Made by a program: the position numbers and the translations under genes. From Rhodospirillales bacterium (GTDB taxonomy: Bacteria > Pseudomonadota > Alphaproteobacteria > Rhodospirillales > SHVQ01): a DNA stretch of 38,678 bases. This document shows positions 1 to 7,559 of the stretch, piece by piece. Each line of letters starts with the position of its first letter. Position 1 is the first letter of the stretch. The notes below the pieces were generated by a model. That model had not been told where the DNA came from and made no database searches. It saw only the letters and a program-made list of their open reading frames with translations. The DNA lies in the NCBI GenBank assembly GCA_009694195.1, contig SHVQ01000026.1:1-38678 (forward strand), in the 5' to 3' direction.

Positions 1-115
1 CCGGGCGACCGATCACCGCTCGCCTGCTCGTGCTGGGTCGATCATAATGGACTCCCGCCGCAACACCATTCTCATGGCGCCGCGCTTGCAGCGTGACTGA
101 TGGGGAGGGAAAAAC

Positions 116-1057
116 GTGACGACCACGCGCATCGGATTCATCGGGCTCGGCAACATGGGCCGCCGGATGGCGCCGCGCCTGATCCAGGCGGGGCACCGAT
201 TGACCGTCTTCGACATCGACGCGAAGGCCGTCGCCGATTGCGTCGCCGGCGGCAAGGCCGTGGCGGCGAAAAGCCTGCGGGACCTCGGGAGCGCGAGCGA
301 CGTCGTCGTCTCCGTGCTTCCCCATGCAGCGGCCGTGGCCCAGGCCTTCGCGGGCGAGCCGTGGGGGCAGGGCGACCACGTGGCCGCCGGCCTCGGCCGG
401 GGGGCCGTCGTCATCGACATGAGCGCGGCGGCGCCCGCGGCGACCCAGCGGCTCTCGGCCTGGCTCGGGGGGCGCGGAATCGCGCTTGTCGACGCGCCGG
501 TCTCCGGCATGAGCGGCAAGCAGGGCGCGGCCGAAGGGACGCTCAACATCATGTGCGGCGGCGCGGAGGCCGTCATCGACCGCTGCATGCCCATCCTCGC
601 CCTCCTGGGGAAGAACATCTTCAAGACCGGGCCCGTCGGCAGCGGCCACGCGGTGAAGGCGTTCCAGAATTATCTCGCGGCGTCGCAATTGATCGCGGCG
701 CTGGAGACGCTGCTCGCCTGCAAGCGCTTCGGCGTCGATCCCACGCTCGCGCTCGAGATCTTCAACATCTCGCCCGGCTACAGCAGCATCAGCCACGTCA
801 CCATGCCCGAGCACGTGATGACGCGGAAATTCGCGACCGGATTTTCCCTCGGCTACCTGGTGAAGGACGTGCGGGCCGCGATGGAGATCGCGAAGGACAT
901 GGGCGTCGCAACGCCGCTCGGCTCGCCCTGCCTCGCGTATTGGGAGGAGGTCCTGGCCCGGCTGGGCCCCAACCTCTGTTACACGAACATCGCCCGCGTC
1001 ATGGAAGAGCAGGCCGGGGAGACGCTCGCGGGCCCCACTACAACCAATAATGGCTGA
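116..1057 (+). CDS. NAD(P)-dependent 3-hydroxyisobutyrate dehydrogenase-like oxidoreductase
   Basis: A 313-residue member of the beta-hydroxyacid dehydrogenase family, which oxidises 3-hydroxy acids with NAD(P). Residues 6-16 (GFIGLGNMG) form the Rossmann dinucleotide-binding loop, DAPVSG near 126-131 is the substrate-binding signature, and K181 in GHAVKAFQN matches the catalytic lysine. The usual Lys-x-x-Asn-Asn motif reads K-x-x-Q-N here, which may alter the substrate. The GTG start at 116 is preceded by a GGGGAGGG ribosome binding site at 102-109. It stands alone, upstream of a 520-nt gap, but lies close to an uptake system and other carboxylic-acid enzymes, so a catabolic role is likely. 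Tartronate semialdehyde reductase or a related enzyme is possible; the substrate cannot be read from sequence. Confidence 0.9.
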   Translation: MTTTRIGFIGLGNMGRRMAPRLIQAGHRLTVFDIDAKAVADCVAGGKAVAAKSLRDLGSASDVVVSVLPHAAAVAQAFAGEPWGQGDHVAAGLGRGAVVIDMSAAAPAATQRLSAWLGGRGIALVDAPVSGMSGKQGAAEGTLNIMCGGAEAVIDRCMPILALLGKNIFKTGPVGSGHAVKAFQNYLAASQLIAALETLLACKRFGVDPTLALEIFNISPGYSSISHVTMPEHVMTRKFATGFSLGYLVKDVRAAMEIAKDMGVATPLGSPCLAYWEEVLARLGPNLCYTNIARVMEEQAGETLAGPTTTNNG

Positions 1058-1577
1058 CAAAGACGCCCCGTCGCTCCCGTCGGCTGCCTTGTACGAAGCA
1101 ACTCCGGATAAACGCTAGGGGTTGTGTATTCACGGGGCGCGTTTGGAACTCAAGTGTCTGACCGGGCGTTGATCGGAGACGCCCTCTTCCGACCCCATGA
1201 CTCGTGAAGCGACCATGCGCGGGATTCTTTCACGGCTCCGTGGCGCCGCCATTTCGACGGCTATTCTTCTTCATATTTTCAACAGTCTCTCATTTTATAT
1301 TAAAGCGGCTGCTGAGGGGGCGACAACGCGTTGGCGGCGGGCGGAATCGCTCGGCCGGCGGGCGGGCTGTCGCACGAATTTCACTTGAACTCGCCTCGGG
1401 GACACCCTATGTGTTCGGGCGCGTTGGTACCACATTTCTCTCGGCGTGCCTTGACCTGGCGTGTAGGCGAATCCTGGTTACTCCCTGACATTGTGATACC
1501 GGAAGACGGAATGGCCACCACACGGTGCGGTTGCTGCCGCAATTTGAACGTAAACTTAACGTGAGCAAGGAATAGCT
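1058..1577. other. 520-nt gap upstream of the cold-shock gene, no gene seen
   Basis: I find no convincing coding region here on either strand. A hairpin (GGGCGT at 1164-1169, ACGCCC at 1179-1184) could end transcription of the dehydrogenase gene but has no proper T tract. An AT-rich patch at about 1260-1310 stands out against the high-GC surroundings and could hold the promoter of the cold-shock gene. That would give a leader of over 250 nt, as is common for csp mRNAs; this is inference. Confidence 0.4.
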
Positions 1578-1787
1578 ATGGCGACTGGTACAGTGAAATG
1601 GTTCAACCCCCGCAAGGGTTACGGATTCATCCAGCCCGAAGGGGGCGACAAGGACGTTTTCGTCCACATCTCCGCCGTCGAACGCGCGGGGATCGGCAGC
1701 CTGCGCGAAGGTCAGCGGATTCAGTACGAGCTGGTCAACGACCAGCGGGGCAAGGCATCGGCCGACAGCCTCGTCGCGCTCGACTGA
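1578..1787 (+). CDS. CspA-family cold-shock protein
   Basis: A 69-residue single cold-shock domain that binds single-stranded RNA or DNA and melts mRNA secondary structure. It begins [18 protein letters not shown], with RNP1 (KGYGFI) at about 13-18 and RNP2 (VFVHI) at about 27-31, and is a normal full length for the family. The start is supported by AAGGAA at 1567-1572. It is monocistronic, with a long non-coding region upstream and a strong intrinsic terminator 28 nt after the stop. Which csp paralogue it is cannot be told from the sequence alone. Confidence 0.96.
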   Translation: MATGTVKWFNPRKGYGFIQPEGGDKDVFVHISAVERAGIGSLREGQRIQYELVNDQRGKASADSLVALD

Positions 1788-1814
1788 CCGAGCCGCCGGG
1801 TCTCGCAACCGGAG

Positions 1815-1840
1815 GGGGAGCGTTCGTCGCTCCCCTTTTT
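1815..1840 (+). terminator. Rho-independent terminator of the cold-shock gene
   Basis: A perfect 8-bp stem (GGGGAGCG at 1815-1822, CGCTCCCC at 1828-1835) with a 5-nt loop is followed directly by five T residues (1836-1840). It is the cleanest intrinsic terminator in the window. Confidence 0.88.
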
Positions 1841-1858
1841 GTTTGCGGGGTTTTCCCG

Positions 1859-1873
1859 CTAACGGGTCGTTAA
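1859..1873 (-). promoter_or_regulatory. Possible CtrA-type site upstream of the Flp pilin
   Basis: Read on the minus strand this is TTAA-N7-TTAG, one mismatch from the CtrA full site TTAA-N7-TTAA. CtrA controls pilus genes in several alphaproteobacteria. The motif is short, so it could be chance. Confidence 0.3.
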
Positions 1874-1882
1874 GGACTAACC

Positions 1883-1898
1883 TGTGATAAGCGTCACA
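1883..1898 (+). promoter_or_regulatory. CRP/FNR-type palindrome upstream of the Flp pilin
   Basis: TGTGA (1883-1887), N6, TCACA (1894-1898) is an exact match to the classical CRP half-site arrangement. It lies 4 nt before a TTGACG that could serve as a -35 element (1903-1908) and about 90 nt before the pilin start. Site identity is seen directly; regulation by a CRP-family protein is inferred. Confidence 0.45.
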
Positions 1899-1985
1899 GT
1901 CGTTGACGGAAGGCCCCCGCTACTCTGCGATTCAGCCGCTCGATCGGCGGGAATCCCCTCAAGAAAACTCCGAAAAGAAAACAAA

Positions 1986-2159
1986 ATGAGAGTTCGTTTC
2001 ATGCTCGTGCCCGCGTCCTTCAAGCAACGTCTTCGGAACCTTGCGCACGGCGCCACGGCGCTCGAATACGGGTTGCTCGTGGTCGGCGTCGCGGTCGTCA
2101 TCATCGCGACCGCCGCCGTCGTCGGCAACGCCATCGCCGCCCTCATCGAGACGCTCTGA
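1986..2159 (+). CDS. Flp/Fap-type IVb pilin subunit (orphan)
   Basis: A 57-residue prepilin of the Flp family, the major subunit of Tad-type tight-adherence pili. Residues 1-22 are a basic leader. The sequence HG-ATALEYG gives the TadV-type cleavage site after Gly, with Glu at +5 and Tyr at +6, followed by one hydrophobic helix of about 25 residues. The ATG at 1986 is preferred over the in-frame ATA or upstream codons because it gives a normal-length leader and follows a purine-rich GAAAAGAAAAC. No tad/cpa assembly genes lie in the window, so it would depend on a locus elsewhere. Candidate CRP- and CtrA-type sites lie upstream. Confidence 0.88.
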   Translation: MRVRFMLVPASFKQRLRNLAHGATALEYGLLVVGVAVVIIATAAVVGNAIAALIETL

Positions 2160-2169
2160 ACCTCCAATG

Positions 2170-2198
2170 CGTCGCCCCCGCGAAAGCGGGGTGCAGTC
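2170..2198. repeat. Half copy of repeat family B (GCGAAAGC hairpin)
   Basis: The hairpin CCCCCGCGAAAGCGGGG followed by TGCAGTC matches the first half of the two-hairpin repeats at 6398-6477 and 8452-8520. The second hairpin is missing here. Confidence 0.7.
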
Positions 2199-2209
2199 TA
2201 TCGTGCTGT

Positions 2210-2280
2210 GTCATGGCCGTGCTTGTCACGGCCATCCACGTCTTCAAAGCTGGATCGCCGGGTCGAGCCCGGCGATGACG
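2210..2280. repeat. Repeat family A (GTCATGGCCG two-hairpin element)
   Basis: It begins GTCATGGCCGTGCTTGTCAC, has the spacer CCACGTCTTCAAAGC, and ends GGGTCGAGCCCGGCGATGACG. Two hairpins are bounded by GTCAT/ATGAC. Related copies lie at 24135-24206 and 38559-38648. Confidence 0.85.
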
Positions 2281-2300
2281 AAAGGGGGGGGCCGCTTGGA

Positions 2301-2334
2301 GGTTTGGGGGAATCCCCCAAAAGAAACCCCCTTG
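2301..2334 (-). repeat. G5 palindromic element, short form, copy 1
   Basis: The reverse complement starts CAAGGGGGTTTCTTTTGGGG and continues GATTCCCCC. It is almost identical to the copy inside thiL at 33441-33480. It lies just downstream of a family A repeat in the 315-nt gap between the pilin and the ABC binding protein. That gap holds no gene, only repeats. Confidence 0.85.
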
Positions 2335-2474
2335 CGCGGGCATGACAGCACTCTCTCCAGCCCGGCCTGCGTCGCTTGTCGCTCGGGCAGGACGAATGCT
2401 ACGGTTGCCGGCGATAAAGACGCTCCGGGCATACCGGGCAACGATCACGGTCTTGCATGGGAGGAAATTCGGAC

Positions 2475-3329
2475 ATGACGCATCGGGTCTTCCGCCTGTC
2501 GGTGCCGCTCACGGCGGCGCTTTGGTTGGTCGCCTCGGGCGACCCCGCGTATGCGCAGTGTTCCTGCGTGAAATCCACGCTCGACGCGGTCAAGGAAGCC
2601 GGCGTCGTGAAGGTGGGCGTGCGGAAAGACACGCCGCAGATCGGCTTCGTCGACGAAAAGGGCGAGATCGTCGGCTTCGACATCGATATCGCGCGCGGCA
2701 TCGCCGAGAAGCTCGGCGTGAAGCCCGAGTTGCACGTCATCACCGCGGCGACCCGCGTCGCCACGCTGCAGCAGGGGCGGATCGACATGATCGTCGGCAC
2801 GATGACGCGCTACCGCAGCCGCGACGACGCCCTCGACTTCACCATCGGCTATTTCTTCGCGCCGCAGACGGTGATGGTGAAGAAAGTGAGCGGGATCAAG
2901 ACCCTCGCCGATCTCGCGGGGAAGCGGGTCGGCACCGCGATCGGCGCGGCCGCGCGCGACAATCTCGCCCGTGTGCAGGGCCAGGCGAAGATCCAGACCT
3001 TCGAGGGCTATCCCGAGGCCTTCGTCGCCTTCCAGCAGGGCCTGACCGACGGCATCGTCACGGACACCATCACGCTTGCGAGCCTTCGCGGCAACGCGCC
3101 CAACCCCGCCGATTACACGTTCATCGAGGACCGATTTGCGGGCGGGGAGTACAACGTCGGCGTCCGTGAGAACGATTCCCGCTGGCGCGACGCGATCGAG
3201 CACGCGCTCATGGCCATGTGGGAGGACGGCACCTGGGACCGCATCTTCGAGAAATGGTTCGGGCCCAAAACCAAGGTTCCGATCGCCAAGTCCGAGCTCG
3301 GCTGGAAGATGACGGTTTACTCGAAGTGA
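2475..3329 (+). CDS. ABC transporter substrate-binding protein, polar amino acid type
   Basis: A 284-residue periplasmic binding protein (SBP_bac_3 fold). Residues 1-28 are a Sec signal peptide ending AYA. The mature part starts GVVKVGVRKDTPQIG and has GFDIDIARGIAEKLG, the lobe-1 signature that precedes the ligand pocket, with a typical C-terminal WEDGTWDRIFEKWFG. The ATG at 2475 is chosen over 2457 because GGGAGGAAA lies 8 nt upstream and the signal peptide then begins correctly. The two permeases follow 212 nt later, after a nest of repeats, and no ATP-binding subunit is present. The ligand is probably an amino acid or a related small acid, but is not determined. Confidence 0.92.
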   Translation: MTHRVFRLSVPLTAALWLVASGDPAYAQCSCVKSTLDAVKEAGVVKVGVRKDTPQIGFVDEKGEIVGFDIDIARGIAEKLGVKPELHVITAATRVATLQQGRIDMIVGTMTRYRSRDDALDFTIGYFFAPQTVMVKKVSGIKTLADLAGKRVGTAIGAAARDNLARVQGQAKIQTFEGYPEAFVAFQQGLTDGIVTDTITLASLRGNAPNPADYTFIEDRFAGGEYNVGVRENDSRWRDAIEHALMAMWEDGTWDRIFEKWFGPKTKVPIAKSELGWKMTVYSK

Positions 3330-3344
3330 CGACTCCCGTCGTCA

Positions 3345-3499
3345 TCCTCACCTCACCCCGGCCCTCTCCGCCCCGAATCGGGGCGGAGAGGGAGGGACCC
3401 GCCAAGGGGGACTCTTGCGGGGGACCTTCCTTCGCCCGCCGAAGCGGGCTTCGCGAAGGCGGGTTCCCCCGCAGACCCCGGGCGGGAGGGTGAGGTGGG
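3345..3499. repeat. Repeat family C (CCTCACCC...GGTGAGG) split by a G5 element
   Basis: The outer arms CCTCACCCCGGCCCTCTCCG and GGCGGGAGGGTGAGGT are the two ends of one palindromic repeat. The inner part 3403-3480 is a different element that has split it. Copies of the same outer family, unsplit, lie at 29579-29641 and 29729-29800. Confidence 0.75.
3403..3480 (+). repeat. G5 palindromic element, long form, copy 2
   Basis: It starts CAAGGGGGACTCTTGCGGGG and ends TTCCCCCGCAGACCCCG. Between GGGGGA and TTCCCCC lies a 39-nt palindromic segment rich in CTTCGC/GCGAAG. The copy at 33580-33657, in inverse orientation, is nearly identical over the whole length. Confidence 0.88.
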
Positions 3500-3541
3500 G
3501 GCAAGATCAAGACGAGATCGGCGCTAGAGCCGGCAGTTCCC

Positions 3542-4240
3542 ATGTCCTACCAGTACAACTGGAGCATTCTCTGGTCGGACGTCGGCCTGGGGCTGCTGCG
3601 GGGCACGCTGGTCACCCTCGAGCTCGTCGGGTGGATTCTTACGCTCGCGCTGATCATCGGGGTGCCCGTCGGCGTGTTGCGCTGGGTCGGCGGGCGCATC
3701 TTGAGCCCGCTTTGCTGGGCCTACGTCGAATTCATCCGCAACACGCCCGCGCTCGTCCAGATCCTCTTCTGGTACTTCTCCGCCGCGTACATCCTGCCGC
3801 GCCCCGTGGTTCTCGTGCTGCGCGACTGGAATTTCGAGTTCGCGGCGAGCGTCATCGCGCTCTCGCTCTACCACGGCGCCTTCATCGCCGAAGTGGTGCG
3901 CGCGGGCCTGCAGGCGATCCCGAAAGGCCAGTACGACGCCGCCCGCTCGCTCGGCCTTCGCTTCCGCCAGATGCTCCGCTGGGTGATTTTTCCGCAAGTC
4001 TTCCGCATCACCGTTCCCTCCCTCACCAACGAGACCGTCAGCGTCATCAAGAACACGTCGCTCGCCCTCGCCGTCGGCGTGACCGAGCTCACGTACCAGG
4101 CGAAATACATCGACGCCTATTATTTCCGCGGCGTCGAAGCCCTCGCGGCGGCGACGGCCATTTACCTCGTCCTCTGCCTCGCCATGGCCGGTGTCGGCGC
4201 GCTCTACAGCCGCAGCCTGTCGCGGCACGTGAAGGCCTGA
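3542..4240 (+). CDS. Amino acid ABC transporter permease, subunit 1
   Basis: A 232-residue inner-membrane permease of the HisM/GlnP type. Hydrophobic stretches begin at about residues 18, 60, 90 and 185. The cytoplasmic EAA loop that docks the ATPase reads QYDAARSLGL at about 130-140, in the context EVVRAGLQAIPKGQ. RNTPALVQILFWYF is the family's usual motif. It is followed after 8 nt by the second permease, so the two form a heterodimer gene pair. It lies downstream of the binding protein, separated by 212 nt of repeats. The cognate ATPase is not in this window. Confidence 0.93.
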   Translation: MSYQYNWSILWSDVGLGLLRGTLVTLELVGWILTLALIIGVPVGVLRWVGGRILSPLCWAYVEFIRNTPALVQILFWYFSAAYILPRPVVLVLRDWNFEFAASVIALSLYHGAFIAEVVRAGLQAIPKGQYDAARSLGLRFRQMLRWVIFPQVFRITVPSLTNETVSVIKNTSLALAVGVTELTYQAKYIDAYYFRGVEALAAATAIYLVLCLAMAGVGALYSRSLSRHVKA

Positions 4241-4248
4241 GGCGGCAC

Positions 4249-4950
4249 ATGGGGTGGGCGCAGGTCCTGACCGTCGACAACGTGATCCGGCTCCTGGTCG
4301 GCGATCTCCGTCGCGGCGAGCCGGGCGGCCTTCTGCTCACGCTCGGCATGAGCGTCGTCGGCATCATCGGGGGAACCGTGGTCGGCGTCGTCGTCGGCGT
4401 CATGCGCGCCTCGACCAGCCGCTGGCTCTTGGTTCCCTCGTTCCTCTACGTCCAGCTGCTGCGCAACATTCCGCTCCTGGTCGTCATCTTCTGGCTTTAC
4501 TTCATCCCCCCGCACTTCGGGATCGAGACCTCGAAGTTCTTCAGCGTGTCCATGGCGCTCATCGTCTTCACCGGCGCCTACATCGCGGAGATCGTCCGGA
4601 GCGGCATCCGCTCGGTCGCGCCGGGCACCGTCGAAGCCGCCCAGTCGCTCGGCCTGAAGCCGCTGCAGGTGCGGCTCTGGATCGTGCTCCCGCAGGCCTT
4701 CTTCGCGATGATCCCGGCGCTCACCGGGCGCTACATCACGACGGTGAAGAACACCGCGCTCGCCTACCTGATCGGCTTCTCCGAGGTAACGGAGATCGGG
4801 CGCGAGATCAACGCGCGACTGATGACGGCACCGATCGAGGTCTACACGACCGTGCTGATCATGTACTTCGGCGTGAACCGCTGCCTCTCCGCCCTCATGC
4901 GAACGCTCGAAGACCGGGACCGCTTCCGCCGCGTCTTTATCCGCCTCTGA
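4249..4950 (+). CDS. Amino acid ABC transporter permease, subunit 2
   Basis: A 233-residue permease that pairs with the gene before it. The EAA loop is TVEAAQSLGLKPLQV at about 125-140, and RNIPLLVVIFWLYF matches the family motif at about 74-87. The start ATG at 4249 lies 8 nt after the previous stop and gives the expected N-terminus; the reading frame stays open far upstream, but that part overlaps the first permease in another frame. The next gene begins 20 nt later, which suggests one operon with the MmgE/PrpD protein and makes that enzyme a clue to the transported substrate. Confidence 0.93.
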   Translation: MGWAQVLTVDNVIRLLVGDLRRGEPGGLLLTLGMSVVGIIGGTVVGVVVGVMRASTSRWLLVPSFLYVQLLRNIPLLVVIFWLYFIPPHFGIETSKFFSVSMALIVFTGAYIAEIVRSGIRSVAPGTVEAAQSLGLKPLQVRLWIVLPQAFFAMIPALTGRYITTVKNTALAYLIGFSEVTEIGREINARLMTAPIEVYTTVLIMYFGVNRCLSALMRTLEDRDRFRRVFIRL

Positions 4951-4970
4951 CCATCGAAAAGGAAACGCCC

Positions 4971-6389
4971 GTGACCGTCGATCTTAAGGATATCCCGCTC
5001 ACCGCCACCGTCGCCGATTTCGTCGCCTCGACCAGATACGAAGACATCCCGGCGGACGCCCACCCGCTCGGCAAGAAGTCGATCCTGGACACGCTCGCGT
5101 GCGCCATCGGCGGCTCGGTCGCGGAAGGCAGCGTCATCGTCCGCGAATATCTGGACACCCTCGGGCTCGGGAAAGGGAAGGCGAGCGTCATCGGCGCGAG
5201 CAAGAATCGCCCGGCGCGGTTCGCCGCCCTCGCCAACGGCAACGCCATGCACGCCGACGACTTCGACGACTCATGGGAGGCGGTGTCGCCCAATTACCAG
5301 GGTGGCCACCCGAGCGTGCCCGTGCTGGCGGCCGTGCTCGCCGCGGGCGAGGAGCAGGGGAGCAGCGGGCGCGACGTGCTCACGGCCTATCACGTGGGCG
5401 TCGAAGTGGTCTGCCGGCTGATCGACGGGGCGGATGTGGTCGGTGGGGCGCGTGGCCGTCATACGACAGGGACCAGCGGCATGATCGGCGCGGCGGCGGC
5501 CGTCGCCAAGCTCAGGCGCATGCCCGCGGACCAAGTGCGCCGCGTGATCGGCCTCGCGGCGGCGCGCGCGGCGGGCCTGCATGTGAGCTTCGGCACCATG
5601 ACCAAGCCGTTCCAGGCGGCGTGCGCGGCGGAAGGCGGCGTGGTCGCGGCCGATCTCGTCGGGCTCGGGTTCACCGCGTCGCCGACGGTGCTGGAAGGCC
5701 CGGGCGGGTTCTACATCTCGGAGAGCGGCGGCTGCGCGCATGAGCGGATCATGGGCCGCCTGGGCCGGCCCTGGGCCTTCCTCGAGACCGCGCGGGAAGG
5801 CGTGCGGCTCAAGCCCTGGCCGAGTGGAAGCCTCAGCCACCCCGGCATGACGGTCGCCTTGGAGCTGATCGAGAAGCACAACATCCGCCCGCAGCAGGTG
5901 AAGCGCGCGGTGTTGAAAGTGAGCGAGGGTACCTATGCGACGCTCCGCTATCACCATCCGAAGACCGGCCTGCAGGCGAAATTCAGCTACGAGTTCTGTC
6001 TCGCCGCGCTGTTCGTCGAACGGAAGCTCGGGCTCCGCCACTTCAACGACGCGTTCGTCAATGAGCCGGAGGTTCAGCGCCTCATCCAGGCGGTCGAATG
6101 CCGGCAGTTCTCGGACGCGGAAGCGGCAAGGGAGGGCTACGCGCCCCAGACGACCTTCGTCACCATCGAGCTTGGCGATGGGCGCACGCTCTCCGGCCGG
6201 CTCGACCGGGGGAAGGGGAGCCTCACGCTGCCGATGACCGAGGCGGAGGTCGAAGCCAAGTTTCTCGAAGGCGCCAAGTTCGCCCGCTGGCCCAGGAAGA
6301 AGGTCGCCGAGGTCGTCGCCGCCGTCGCCCGCCTCGAAGACGCGCCCGACTTGTCCCAACTGATGACGCCGCTTTCGAAGCGGCGGTAA
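4971..6389 (+). CDS. MmgE/PrpD family protein
   Basis: A 472-residue member of the MmgE/PrpD family, which includes 2-methylcitrate dehydratase, cis-aconitate decarboxylase and many uncharacterised dehydratases. The N-terminal all-helical domain carries KKSILDTLACAIGG near residue 35-48 and NGNAMHADDFDDSW near 88-101, the family's active-site region with His and Asp. The C-terminal domain starts near residue 270. The GTG start follows AAAAGGAAA at 4957-4965. It sits 20 nt behind an ABC permease gene and not beside prpB/prpC, so a 2-methylcitrate role is unlikely. A hydroxy- or unsaturated-carboxylic acid imported by the transporter is a better guess. Confidence 0.92.
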   Translation: MTVDLKDIPLTATVADFVASTRYEDIPADAHPLGKKSILDTLACAIGGSVAEGSVIVREYLDTLGLGKGKASVIGASKNRPARFAALANGNAMHADDFDDSWEAVSPNYQGGHPSVPVLAAVLAAGEEQGSSGRDVLTAYHVGVEVVCRLIDGADVVGGARGRHTTGTSGMIGAAAAVAKLRRMPADQVRRVIGLAAARAAGLHVSFGTMTKPFQAACAAEGGVVAADLVGLGFTASPTVLEGPGGFYISESGGCAHERIMGRLGRPWAFLETAREGVRLKPWPSGSLSHPGMTVALELIEKHNIRPQQVKRAVLKVSEGTYATLRYHHPKTGLQAKFSYEFCLAALFVERKLGLRHFNDAFVNEPEVQRLIQAVECRQFSDAEAAREGYAPQTTFVTIELGDGRTLSGRLDRGKGSLTLPMTEAEVEAKFLEGAKFARWPRKKVAEVVAAVARLEDAPDLSQLMTPLSKRR

Positions 6390-6397
6390 CGCGTTCC

Positions 6398-6477
6398 ATC
6401 GCCCCCGCGAAAGCGGGGGCCCAGGGCAGCAAAAAGGAATTCGAAAAGACTGGATTCCCGCTTCCGCGGGAATGACG
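6398..6477. repeat. Repeat family B, full two-hairpin copy
   Basis: Hairpin one is CCCCCGCGAAAGCGGGGG, hairpin two ATTCCCGCTTCCGCGGGAAT followed by GACG. It fills the space between two convergent genes and could act as a bidirectional terminator. A similar copy lies at 8452-8520. Confidence 0.85.
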
Positions 6478-6483
6478 AAAGAC

Positions 6484-7545
6484 TCAGATCGCGATCCCGA
6501 GTTCCTTGGCGAGATTCCTGGTGTCTTCCCAGCAGAGGCGGTCCAAGACCACCTCGCCGGTTTCCACCGCGCGCGTGCGGCTGGCGTTGGCGCCGTCGCC
6601 GGATACGCGGACCTGCTTCACCCCGGGCGCCGGACGCGACGACCGGAGCGTGCGGATGCGCTTCGAGACGGCGCGGCGGAATTGATCGGCGCCGACGAAC
6701 AGGCCCGGGTCGACCGCGACGAAGCAGTGGCCTTTCTTGGCGCCCTCGGCCTTGTGTTCGGTGCCCATGGCGCAGCCGAGAAGGCCGCCCGAGAGAAACT
6801 CGACGGCGAGCAGAATGCCGTATCCCTTGTTGCCGAGCGGGCTCAAGGCGCCCTGGAGCACGTTCTTTTCGCCGGCGCCCCAGAGGATTTTCGGGTCCGT
6901 GATCGGGCGGCCCGCGCCGTCCTGCGCCGCGCCCTCGGGGATGGCGACGCCGTAGCGCTTCGCGTAGCGCGTGTAGGTCGGAAGATAATTCGTCGCCGCG
7001 AAGTCGTGCACGAACGGGTGCTCGTCGGTCGGCACCGCGATCGCCATCGGATTGCTGCTCATCATCGGCTCGACGCCGCCGAAGGGATGCACCGAGCAGT
7101 GCTTGTCGTCGGAGAAGATCATCGCGATGACGCCCGCCCGGGCCATGCGGTCGGCATAATAGCCGATGAGGAACATGTCGTTGCTGTTGATGACGCCGAC
7201 GACGGCAATTCCCGCCTCCTTCGCCTTGGCGGCGGCGAGGTCGGCGGCGAAAACTCCGGCGATCGGTCCCGGGCCGTTGTGTCCGTCGACCAGCGCCGAG
7301 GTCGCCGTCTCGCGAACGAGCGTGGGCTTTCCCTTCGGGTCGACGACGCCCTCCTTGATCTCGCGGAGGTGGCTGTTGATCAGGTGGTTGAGGCCCTGGA
7401 CGCCGACGCCCCGCATGTCGGCTTCCAGGTGAAGATCGGCGATCGCCTTCGCGGTCGCCGCGTCGCAGCCCGCCGTCGCCAGCATTTTCTCCATCACGGT
7501 GCGCACCGTCTCCACCTTCACGGTGGCCGTCTTCAAATACATCAT
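6484..7545 (-). CDS. Ldh family (malate/L-lactate dehydrogenase type) oxidoreductase with altered active site
   Basis: A 353-residue protein of the Ldh_2 family, NAD(P)-dependent 2-hydroxyacid dehydrogenases with their own fold (relatives: AllD, ComC, YbiC). Recognisable parts are ADMRGVGVQG at about 45-54, DGHNGPGPIAG at about 90-100, ANP-like SSNPMAIAVP near 180 and LGNKGYGILL near 255. From family knowledge, the conserved catalytic histidines lie in the DxRGxxSHG motif and in a later GHxG-type motif. Here the first reads GVQG and the second SNDM, so both histidines are absent. The start is one of two tandem ATGs (7545 or 7542), with GGGAGA 6-8 nt upstream. It is followed on the same strand by nothing but a repeat; the amidohydrolase gene lies 14 nt upstream, so they form an operon. 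Confidence 0.88.
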   Translation of the reverse strand: MMYLKTATVKVETVRTVMEKMLATAGCDAATAKAIADLHLEADMRGVGVQGLNHLINSHLREIKEGVVDPKGKPTLVRETATSALVDGHNGPGPIAGVFAADLAAAKAKEAGIAVVGVINSNDMFLIGYYADRMARAGVIAMIFSDDKHCSVHPFGGVEPMMSSNPMAIAVPTDEHPFVHDFAATNYLPTYTRYAKRYGVAIPEGAAQDGAGRPITDPKILWGAGEKNVLQGALSPLGNKGYGILLAVEFLSGGLLGCAMGTEHKAEGAKKGHCFVAVDPGLFVGADQFRRAVSKRIRTLRSSRPAPGVKQVRVSGDGANASRTRAVETGEVVLDRLCWEDTRNLAKELGIAI

Positions 7546-7559
7546 CGCAAGTCTTCTCC

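Noticed and set aside
13..624. A 203-codon minus-strand frame over the dehydrogenase start
   Set aside because: It is a Met/Ser/Arg-rich shadow; the plus-strand gene has a Rossmann motif and a good ribosome binding site.
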